Assembly (NCBI RefSeq): GCF_001882345.1
Contig: NZ_MINL01000001.1
Location: forward strand, 4,074,887 to 4,138,886
Direction: 5' to 3'
DNA from: Halomonas sp. QHL1
GTDB lineage: Bacteria; Pseudomonadota; Gammaproteobacteria; Pseudomonadales; Halomonadaceae
Length of the DNA: 64,000 nucleotides
In this document: positions 34,161-41,524 of the stretch, in pieces
Numbering within the stretch: the stretch's first letter is position 1
Layout: each line of letters opens with the position of its first letter
Made by a program: the position numbers and the translations under genes
The notes under the pieces: model-generated
What the model was told of the DNA's origin: nothing
The model's input: only the letters and a program-made list of their open reading frames with translations
Database searches by the model: none

Positions 34161-35483
34161 ATGAACATCACCGTTTTCGGCACTGGCTATGTAGGCCTGG
34201 TACAGGGCGCCATCCTGGCGGATGCGGGCCACCATGTAATTTGCGTGGACGTTGACGCCGACAAGGTCGCGCGGCTCGAGCAGGGCATCATCCCCATCTA
34301 TGAGCCCGGCCTGGAGTCGCTGGTAAAGGAGAGTCTCACTGCCGGTCGGCTAGAATTCACCACTGATGCTGAGGCTGGCGTCACGCACGGCCAGGTGCAG
34401 TTTATCGCCGTGGGTACACCGCCGGATGAAGACGGCAGCGCCGATCTGCAGTATGTGCTCAAGGTGGCTGGGACCATCGCCACCTATATGCAGCGAGAGC
34501 AGATCATCATCAACAAATCCACCGTGCCAGTGGGTACTGCCGCCAAGGTGCGGGCCAAGGTAGCCGAGGTGCTGGAAGGGCGTGGCATGTCAACGCTTGA
34601 CTTCGATGTGGTCTCCAATCCGGAGTTTCTCAAGGAAGGCAGCGCGGTGGCCGACTGCCAGAAGCCCGACCGCATAATCATCGGCACCGAGAACGCCGAG
34701 ACGATTGAGGTGATGCGCGAGCTCTACGCGCCGTTCAACCGCAACCACGAAAAGATCATCGTGATGGACGTCAAGAGCGCCGAGCTGACCAAATACGCCG
34801 CCAATTGCATGCTGGCGACCAAAATTAGCTTCATGAATGAGATCGCCAACCTGGCCGAACGGCTGGGGGCCGATATTGAAGCAGTACGCAAGGGCATCGG
34901 CAGCGATCCGCGTATTGGCTACCACTTTATCTACCCCGGGGCGGGCTACGGTGGCTCCTGTTTCCCCAAGGACGTGCAAGCGTTGATTCGCACCGCCGAA
35001 GATATCGACTTCGACGCCAAGGTGCTCAAGGCCGTGGAAAGACGCAACATGGAGCAGAAAACCACCCTGTTCCAGAAGATCCACAAGCACTACGGCGGCG
35101 ACCTGGCCGGCAAGACCTTCGCCGTGTGGGGGCTCTCCTTTAAGCCCAACACCGACGATATGCGTGAAGCCCCCAGCCGCGTTCTTATGGAAGCGTTATG
35201 GCAAGCCAGCGCCAAGGTGCAGGCTTACGATCCCGAAGCCATGGAAGAGACCCAGCGCCTCTACGGCAACCGAGACGATCTCAGCCTATGCGGCACCAAG
35301 GAAGCCGCGCTAAAGGGGGCCGACGCCCTGGTTGTCGTCACCGAGTGGCAGAGCTTCCGTGCGCCGGACTTCGACCTGATCGAACAAAAGCTGGCCGAGC
35401 CGCTTATCTTCGACGGGCGTAACATGTTCGATCCGATACGGATGAGGAACAAGGGCTTTACCTATTATTCGGTAGGGCGCTGA
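34161..35483 (+). CDS. ugd: UDP-glucose 6-dehydrogenase Ugd (440 aa)
   Basis: Oxidises UDP-glucose to UDP-glucuronate for surface polysaccharide. The NAD Rossmann motif is GTGYVGLVQGAIL at residue 7, the catalytic Cys lies in GYGGSCFPKDVQAL, and the C-terminal domain has WGLSFKPNTDDMREAPS. MNITVFGTGY at 34161 is the expected start; the frame continues upstream to 34020 but those residues do not look like the family. The ribosome site is weak, so the start could be ATG 34143. First gene after ops element no. 2. Confidence 0.95.
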   Translation: MNITVFGTGYVGLVQGAILADAGHHVICVDVDADKVARLEQGIIPIYEPGLESLVKESLTAGRLEFTTDAEAGVTHGQVQFIAVGTPPDEDGSADLQYVLKVAGTIATYMQREQIIINKSTVPVGTAAKVRAKVAEVLEGRGMSTLDFDVVSNPEFLKEGSAVADCQKPDRIIIGTENAETIEVMRELYAPFNRNHEKIIVMDVKSAELTKYAANCMLATKISFMNEIANLAERLGADIEAVRKGIGSDPRIGYHFIYPGAGYGGSCFPKDVQALIRTAEDIDFDAKVLKAVERRNMEQKTTLFQKIHKHYGGDLAGKTFAVWGLSFKPNTDDMREAPSRVLMEALWQASAKVQAYDPEAMEETQRLYGNRDDLSLCGTKEAALKGADALVVVTEWQSFRAPDFDLIEQKLAEPLIFDGRNMFDPIRMRNKGFTYYSVGR

Positions 35484-35533
35484 AGTTGACTTCGTAAGCA
35501 AGATGATACGCCTAACCGAGGTCATTACTCTGT

Positions 35534-35689
35534 ATGGCCGGTCATGGTGCTGGGGTGTTGCTACGTAAGATAATGTTTTCAAGTCATTGGCTTGACGGTA
35601 AACAGGTACACAAGTGCCGAAAGCAATTGGGTATTAATGAAACAGTCATGCACGATCTTCGCGGTATCATGCAAAAACTCAAGGTATAA
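35534..35689 (+). CDS. doubtful small ORF between ugd and pseB (51 aa)
   Basis: A frame from ATG 35534 to TAA 35687-35689 encodes a short basic peptide ending CRKQLGINETVMHDL plus eleven more residues. It has no good ribosome site and I recognise no family. The last part could be a remnant of a longer coding sequence. Listed because the 220-base gap otherwise holds nothing. Confidence 0.2.
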   Translation: MAGHGAGVLLRKIMFSSHWLDGKQVHKCRKQLGINETVMHDLRGIMQKLKV

Positions 35690-35704
35690 AGGCTAGGTAT
35701 TTCT

Positions 35705-36703
35705 ATGTTCAACGACAAGTCCATTCTGGTTACAGGCGGTACCGGTTCATTCGGTCACACTTTCATTCCCATGCTGCTGGAGCGCTATAATCCTAAGCGT
35801 GTCATCATCTTCTCCCGGGATGAGATGAAACAATGGGAAATGGCCAAGAAATTTCACGACGACCCCCGTGTGCGCTTTTTCATCGGCGACGTGCGCGACC
35901 GTGAGCGTGTCTACCGTGCCCTGGATGGTGTTGACTATGTAGTTCATGCAGCGGCCACAAAGATTGTACCCACTGCCGAGTATAATCCCTTCGAATGTGT
36001 GAAGACGAACGTCCATGGTGCCATGAACCTTATCGACGCCTGTATCGACAAAGGGGTCAAGAAAGTCGTGGCGCTTTCCACGGATAAGGCAAGCAGCCCG
36101 ATCAACTTGTACGGGGCCACCAAGCTGACTTCAGACAAACTGTTCGTGGCGGGTAATTCCTATGCGGGTGGGCACGATACTCGCTTCGCAGTTGTGCGTT
36201 ATGGCAACGTAATGGGCTCACGCGGTTCGGTCATCCCGTTCTTCATGTCCATCAAAGAGAAAGGCGTACTGCCGATCACGGACGAGCGCATGACGCGCTT
36301 CATGATCAGCCTGGAGCAAGGGGTCGAACTCGTTTGGCACGCCTTCGAGGATATGGAGGGTGGCGAGATCTACGTCAAGAAAATACCTTCCATGAAAATG
36401 ACGGACCTTGCCAGGGTGGTTGCACCGGAAGCCAAGCAGGAAGTCGTCGGCATTCGTCCTGGCGAAAAACTGCATGAGCAGATGATCGGTTCTGAAGACG
36501 CCTACTACACATACGAATACCCAGAGCATTTCAAGATACTTCCGGCAATTAACAGCTGGGACCAGGATGCCAACCGCATCAAGAACGGGAAGAAAGTTCC
36601 AGACGGCTTTGTATATGCAAGCGATAATAATGCCGAATGGATGAGCGATGAAGAGCTCAAGTCCTGGATCGACGCCAATTGGGAAAAGATCGGAGCCATT
36701 TGA
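35705..36703 (+). CDS. pseB: UDP-N-acetylglucosamine 4,6-dehydratase (inverting) PseB (332 aa)
   Basis: First step of CMP-pseudaminic acid synthesis: dehydration with C5 inversion of UDP-GlcNAc. It is an extended SDR with the nucleotide motif GGTGSFG, an AAATKIVPTAEYNP loop and the catalytic STDKASSPINLYGATKL (Lys and Tyr in the family positions). Length 332 is typical. Its TGA overlaps the ATG of pseC by one base, so both are tightly coupled. Confidence 0.95.
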   Translation: MFNDKSILVTGGTGSFGHTFIPMLLERYNPKRVIIFSRDEMKQWEMAKKFHDDPRVRFFIGDVRDRERVYRALDGVDYVVHAAATKIVPTAEYNPFECVKTNVHGAMNLIDACIDKGVKKVVALSTDKASSPINLYGATKLTSDKLFVAGNSYAGGHDTRFAVVRYGNVMGSRGSVIPFFMSIKEKGVLPITDERMTRFMISLEQGVELVWHAFEDMEGGEIYVKKIPSMKMTDLARVVAPEAKQEVVGIRPGEKLHEQMIGSEDAYYTYEYPEHFKILPAINSWDQDANRIKNGKKVPDGFVYASDNNAEWMSDEELKSWIDANWEKIGAI

Positions 36704-37866
36704 TGATTCCATATGGTCGTCAGGATATTCAGTCGCAGGACATCGAGGCGGTATTGGAAGTCTTGCGTTCAGACTTTCTCACCCAGGGACCGGTAGTGCC
36801 ACGCTTCGAGCAGGCCGTGGCCGAGAAAACCGACGCCCGCTATGCCTTGGCAGTGAACAGTGCGACTTCAGCGTTGCATATTGCGTGCTTGGCACTGGGG
36901 CTGGGCGAAGGCGATTGGTTGTGGACCTCGCCAGTTACCTTTGTTGCTTCGGCAAACTGTGGCCTCTACTGCGGTGCCAAGGTCGATTTCGTCGATATCG
37001 ACCCCAGAACGTACAATCTCTGCCCTGAAGCTCTTGAGGCCAAGCTGGACCAGGCCGAGCGAGAAGGGCGCTTGCCCAAGGTCGTGGTGGCGGTTCACCT
37101 TTGCGGCCAACCCTGTGACATGCAGGCTATCCATGCTCTCGGCCAGCGTTATGGCTTCAGGATCATTGAAGATGCTTCCCACGCAATCGGCGGCAAGTAC
37201 AAGGGCGAATACATAGGGAACTGCTGCTACAGTGACATTACGATCTTCAGCTTTCATCCAGTGAAGATCATCACTACGGCAGAAGGTGGGATGGCGCTGA
37301 CGAATGACGACCAATTGGCGCAGAAAATGGACCTGCTGCGTAGCCATGGTGTGACCAGGGATCCCAAGCTGATGACGCATGAAGCGGATGGCCCCTGGTA
37401 TTACCAACAGGTCGACCTTGGCTTTAATTACCGAATAACCGAGCTGCAGGCCGCACTGGGCGTTTCGCAACTGGAACGGCTCGATGACTATGTCGCCCGG
37501 CGCAACGCCCTGGCCGAGCGCTACGATAGCCGGTTAGCCAATTTACCCGTGGTCACTCCCTGGCAGCACCCCGACAGTTACTCCGGCCGTCACCTTTACG
37601 TGATTCGCCTCATACTGGATGAAGTCGGCGTCAGCCATCGCCAGGTTTTCGAGTCACTGCGTGAGCAGGGCATAGGCGTAAACCTGCACTATATACCTGT
37701 GCATACTCAACCTTACTACCAAGCGATGGGATTCCAGCGGAATGATTTTCCTGAGGCTCAGCGTTACTATGCCGAGGCCATCAGCCTGCCGCTATACCCC
37801 ACCATGACCACTGCCCAGCAGGACGAAGTCGTAAGTGCAGTGCAGCAGGCGCTGGAGGTTGCATGA
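36703..37866 (+). CDS. pseC: UDP-4-keto-6-deoxy-sugar aminotransferase PseC (387 aa)
   Basis: Second step of the pathway: PLP-dependent amination at C4 giving the altrosamine derivative. DegT/DnrJ-type motifs are present: FLTQGPVVPRFEQAVAE, the IIEDASHAIGG segment, and the PLP Lys in SFHPVKIITTAEGG. C-terminal segment GVNLHYIPVHTQPYYQ is typical. The start ATG 36703 overlaps the pseB stop; the upstream ATG at 36679 lies inside pseB. Its stop overlaps pseF by four bases. Confidence 0.95.
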   Translation: MIPYGRQDIQSQDIEAVLEVLRSDFLTQGPVVPRFEQAVAEKTDARYALAVNSATSALHIACLALGLGEGDWLWTSPVTFVASANCGLYCGAKVDFVDIDPRTYNLCPEALEAKLDQAEREGRLPKVVVAVHLCGQPCDMQAIHALGQRYGFRIIEDASHAIGGKYKGEYIGNCCYSDITIFSFHPVKIITTAEGGMALTNDDQLAQKMDLLRSHGVTRDPKLMTHEADGPWYYQQVDLGFNYRITELQAALGVSQLERLDDYVARRNALAERYDSRLANLPVVTPWQHPDSYSGRHLYVIRLILDEVGVSHRQVFESLREQGIGVNLHYIPVHTQPYYQAMGFQRNDFPEAQRYYAEAISLPLYPTMTTAQQDEVVSAVQQALEVA

Positions 37867-38594
37867 GCGATAACGCTCGTTCGGGCAGTGTGGCGGTGAT
37901 TCCCGCCCGCGGTGGCAGCAAACGGATTCCCCGCAAGAACATCAAATCATTTGCCGGCAAGCCAATGATCGCCTGGTCGATCGAGGCTGCCCTGGCCAGC
38001 GGCTGCTTCGATCGTGTGATCGTCTCAACCGATGACGATGAGATCGCCACAGTGGCCAGCGAATGGGGCGCCGAGGTGCCATTTAGGCGCCCGGCCGAAC
38101 TATCCGATGATCACACTGGCACCATTCCCGTCATTGCCCATGCCATCGAGTGGCTTTCCGATCATGATAAGGCTCCGAAGACAGTCTGCTGCCTCTATGC
38201 CACGGCACCCTTCGTACAGCCGGAGGACTTGAGGAGTGGCTACCAGAGCCTTCAAGGTGGTGAAGAGGTTGACTACGCTTTTTCTGTCACCAGCTATGTC
38301 TTCCCCATACAGCGGGCGCTGCGCTTGAGTCCGCAAGGGCGCGTGGCCATGTTTCAGCCCAAACATTTCCATACCCGTTCCCAGGACCTGGAAGAAGCCT
38401 GGCACGATGCCGGCCAGTTTTACTGGGGGCTAGCCGACGCGTGGATTAAGGGTCTCCCGATTTTCACAGAGCGTGCCATGCCGGTGTTCTTGCCGCGTCA
38501 CCGTGTGCAGGATATCGATACCCTTGAGGATTGGCAGCGGGCGGAGTGGTTGTTCAGAGCTTGGCAGGCGGAAAAGGGGAACGAGGAACAGTGA
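37863..38594 (+). CDS. pseF: pseudaminic acid cytidylyltransferase PseF (243 aa)
   Basis: Activates pseudaminic acid with CTP to CMP-Pse, the donor for glycosyltransferases; last step of the pathway. The nucleotide-binding N-terminus AVIPARGGSKRIPRKNIK and the STDDDEIATVA and FYWGLADAW segments match the NeuA/PseF family. Coupled to pseC by an ATGA overlap and to pseG by a GTGA overlap. The gene order places the last enzyme before two earlier ones, which is common for pse clusters. Confidence 0.95.
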   Translation: MSDNARSGSVAVIPARGGSKRIPRKNIKSFAGKPMIAWSIEAALASGCFDRVIVSTDDDEIATVASEWGAEVPFRRPAELSDDHTGTIPVIAHAIEWLSDHDKAPKTVCCLYATAPFVQPEDLRSGYQSLQGGEEVDYAFSVTSYVFPIQRALRLSPQGRVAMFQPKHFHTRSQDLEEAWHDAGQFYWGLADAWIKGLPIFTERAMPVFLPRHRVQDIDTLEDWQRAEWLFRAWQAEKGNEEQ

Positions 38595-39760
38595 GTTATC
38601 GGCCTGATGCAAGCCGGGGAAAGGTCGTTGCCATTCGCGCCGATGCCTCGCTCGAGATTGGGACCGGCCACGTAATGCGCTGCCTTACGTTAGCTCGCGC
38701 ACTACGTGGTGCGGGGGCAGATTGCCACTTCCTTTGTCGTGAGCACCCCGGCAACCTGACCGATATGATCCAAAGCGAAGGGTTCGTCGTGCATCGCCTA
38801 CCGCTGGATGGACATGACGATGCAGGCCAGCTTTCAGCCCAACCTTATGGGTCGAATGGCATGACCGAGCACGCCCATTGGCTGGGGGCGCACTGGCAAG
38901 CCGATGCGGAAGAATGTCGAACTATCCTCGAAGACCTGACCCCAGACTGGCTGATAGTGGACCATTATGCGCTGAACGCCAGTTGGGAAAGGGCCGTGCT
39001 CCCTCAGGGCGCTCGTCTAATGGTCATCGATGACCTTGCGGATAGATCGCATATTGCGAACATCCTTCTCGACCAGAACCTTGGGCGTAATGAAAAAGAC
39101 TACAGAGACCTAGTTCCCGCAAGCTGTCGCTGCCTGATTGGCCCGCGCTATGCGTTGCTGCGCCCTGAATTCGCCGAGCTGCGTGAAGCGAGCCTGGACC
39201 GTCGACGTGAGACGTTTGACCCCAAGCGGCTACTGATCAGTCTGGGGGGCGTCGATAAGGATAATGCGACTCGGGCAGTGCTGGATGCGCTCAAATACTG
39301 CGGCTTGCCTGGTGACTGCCACATCACCGTCATCATGGGGGCCTCGGCACCCTGGTTGGATACTGTCACGGCCAAGGCCGGCGAGCTGCCATGGCATTGT
39401 GACGTGGTAGTCAACGTGACAGACATGGCCAGGCGCATGACCCAGGCGGATCTTGCCATCGGTGCCGCCGGAAGCACCTCATGGGAGCGTTGCTGCCTCG
39501 GTGTGCCAACTTTGATGCTGGAATTGGCAGACAACCAGAAGGGCATCGCCCAGGCGCTTCACCAGGCTGGTGCGGCTTATAACGTGGGCAAGCCTGACGT
39601 AGTGAATCGCTTGCCCGACATCTGGGAAAAGCACATTCACCCAAAGGCCCTATCTCAGATGAGCGATATTGCCTCAGGTCTCGTTGATGGCAACGGGCTG
39701 ACACGGTTGGTCAAGTTGATGACAACAACAAGTCATCAAGAGGAAGTACCCAATGGTTGA
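38591..39760 (+). CDS. pseG: UDP-2,4-diacetamido-trideoxy-altropyranose hydrolase PseG (389 aa)
   Basis: Releases UDP from the diacetamido sugar before condensation with PEP. It has a GT-B-like fold with GTGHVMRCLTLARAL at the start (His for catalysis) and GAAGSTSWERCCLGVPTLML in the C-terminal nucleotide-binding domain. Start is GTG 38591, which overlaps the pseF stop, has GAGGAACA upstream, and places the IGTGH motif at the usual distance. PseG proteins are typically around 280-370 residues; this is on the long side, with extra residues near GHDDAGQLSAQPY. Confidence 0.93.
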   Translation: MSYRPDASRGKVVAIRADASLEIGTGHVMRCLTLARALRGAGADCHFLCREHPGNLTDMIQSEGFVVHRLPLDGHDDAGQLSAQPYGSNGMTEHAHWLGAHWQADAEECRTILEDLTPDWLIVDHYALNASWERAVLPQGARLMVIDDLADRSHIANILLDQNLGRNEKDYRDLVPASCRCLIGPRYALLRPEFAELREASLDRRRETFDPKRLLISLGGVDKDNATRAVLDALKYCGLPGDCHITVIMGASAPWLDTVTAKAGELPWHCDVVVNVTDMARRMTQADLAIGAAGSTSWERCCLGVPTLMLELADNQKGIAQALHQAGAAYNVGKPDVVNRLPDIWEKHIHPKALSQMSDIASGLVDGNGLTRLVKLMTTTSHQEEVPNG

Positions 39761-40274
39761 GGAAGAGGATCAGCTCCGTCCACTTCTGAAAGCGGAGCTG
39801 GAAGTTGTGCGAGAGTGGCGTAACCATCCAGACGTACGTCGCTACATGTATACACAGCACGAAATCGGGGCGGAGGAACACCGTGCCTGGTTTGAAAAAG
39901 CTCAACAAGATCCGAATCGATATCTGTTGCTTTATCTTCGGCAAGGCACTCCGGTGGGCTTTGCCAATGTTTCGATAGACAATATGTCGGCGAGACGAGC
40001 TGAGTGGGGTTTTTATTTGGCGCCCGACGCACTGCCCGGAAGCGGCCAACGTCTAGGACATGCCACACTGGCATATGCATTTGAGACGCTGGGCTTGCAC
40101 AAATTATGCGGTGAAGCTCTGGCCTTCAATGTGCGTTCAATACGCTTTCACGAACGTCTAGGATTCACACGGGAAGCCACGCTGCGCGATCACCATTTTG
40201 ACGGCCAGGCGTTTCACGATGTCATCGTATTCGGGCTTCTCGCCAACGACAGAACAGGAGTAAAAGCATTATGA
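39753..40274 (+). CDS. pseH: PseH, GNAT-family N-acetyltransferase (173 aa)
   Basis: Acetylates the 4-amino group of the altrosamine intermediate with acetyl-CoA. The GNAT fold is seen in EWRNHPDVRRYM, the acetyl-CoA-loop region PGSGQRLGHATLAYAF and the C-terminal NVRSIRFHERLGFTREA. It overlaps the end of pseG by eight bases and the start of pseI by four. Confidence 0.92.
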   Translation: MVEEEDQLRPLLKAELEVVREWRNHPDVRRYMYTQHEIGAEEHRAWFEKAQQDPNRYLLLYLRQGTPVGFANVSIDNMSARRAEWGFYLAPDALPGSGQRLGHATLAYAFETLGLHKLCGEALAFNVRSIRFHERLGFTREATLRDHHFDGQAFHDVIVFGLLANDRTGVKAL

Positions 40275-41323
40275 CCCTACCGTTCATAGAGATAAACGGG
40301 CGAACAATTGCTGCGGATCAGCCGCCATATGTCATCGCTGAAATTTCCGCCAATCATAACGGAAAGCTTGAAACTGCACTGCGTATCATCGAAGAAGCCA
40401 AAAAAGCGGGTGCCGACGCAGTAAAGTTGCAAACCTATCGCCCCGATACAATAACGCTTGATTGCGATAGCGATGATTTCAAAATAAAGGGTGGCTTGTG
40501 GGACGGCCGTACACTGTACGAACTCTATGAGGAAGCGCACATGCCGTGGGAATGGCATGCACCGCTCTTTGCACGTGCGCGTGAGCTAGGCATCACTATC
40601 TTCAGCTCTCCGTTCGACACCACGGCAGTCGACTTGCTCGAAAGCCTGGGCGCCCCCGCTTACAAAATAGCTTCGTTTGAGGCCGTGGACCTGCCCCTGA
40701 TCGAGTACGTTGCCAAGACGGGCAAGCCGATGATCATCTCGACAGGTATGGCCGATGCGGAAGAAATTCAGGAAGCCATTGATGCCGCCCGTGGCGCCGG
40801 TTGCCGGCAACTGGCCATCCTGCATTGCGTAAGCGGCTATCCGGCGCCCGCCGAAGATTACAATCTGCGCACGATACCCGACATGATCGAGCGTTTCGGT
40901 CTGGTGACGGGGCTGTCCGATCATACCCTGGATAATACGACGGCCATCACCAGCGTTGCCTTGGGGGCAAGCCTCATCGAAAAGCACTTTACCCTTGACC
41001 GCAGCGGAGGCGGGCCAGACGACAGTTTCTCGCTGGAACCCAAGGAACTCGCTGAATTGTGCCGTGATAGCAAAACGGCATGGAGTGCGATGGGAAATGT
41101 TAACTATGGTAGAAAATCTAGTGAGCAGGGTAATGCACAGTTCCGCCGCTCTTTATACTTTGTTAAAGATATAAAGGCTGGTGAGGTTATTACTGAAGAT
41201 GCAGTGCGCAGTGTTAGGCCAGGGTTTGGAATGCCGCCAAAATATCTTTCCAGTATTTTGGGTAGTGTGGTTACGATTGATGTGAAAGCGGGCACGCCAA
41301 TAAGTCGTGACAATATAAGATAG
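40271..41323 (+). CDS. pseI: pseudaminic acid synthase PseI (350 aa)
   Basis: Condenses the 2,4-diacetamido sugar with phosphoenolpyruvate. NeuB-family features are the N-terminal VIAEISANHNGKLETAL, the metal and PEP region (VKLQTYRPDTIT; FSSPFDTTA), and a C-terminal antifreeze-like SAF domain from about residue 290 (AGEVITEDAVRSVRPG). From about base 41090 onward the codons turn clearly AT-richer than the first part of the same gene, marking a possible recombination boundary inside it. The six pse genes together form a complete pathway. About 200 AT-rich bases without a gene follow. Confidence 0.95.
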   Translation: MTLPFIEINGRTIAADQPPYVIAEISANHNGKLETALRIIEEAKKAGADAVKLQTYRPDTITLDCDSDDFKIKGGLWDGRTLYELYEEAHMPWEWHAPLFARARELGITIFSSPFDTTAVDLLESLGAPAYKIASFEAVDLPLIEYVAKTGKPMIISTGMADAEEIQEAIDAARGAGCRQLAILHCVSGYPAPAEDYNLRTIPDMIERFGLVTGLSDHTLDNTTAITSVALGASLIEKHFTLDRSGGGPDDSFSLEPKELAELCRDSKTAWSAMGNVNYGRKSSEQGNAQFRRSLYFVKDIKAGEVITEDAVRSVRPGFGMPPKYLSSILGSVVTIDVKAGTPISRDNIR

Positions 41324-41524
41324 ACCAGTAAGGAATTGTCATTTAGTAAAATATTTATACTCAAACATGAAATATGTGAAATTATAATATGCATTCATAA
41401 GGCTTGGGCGCTGTATGTGGTTTTAATATATTTTGCTTCAAAGTCTGGAAATGACCAGCTTTTAAAATTTATAGAATTTTCTAAGTAATCGCTGATTCGA
41501 TAATTTATTCGTGAGTGTTAAGAA

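Noticed and set aside
34590..35090. Open frame of 166 codons opposite ugd
   Set aside because: Antisense shadow of ugd with no start signal.
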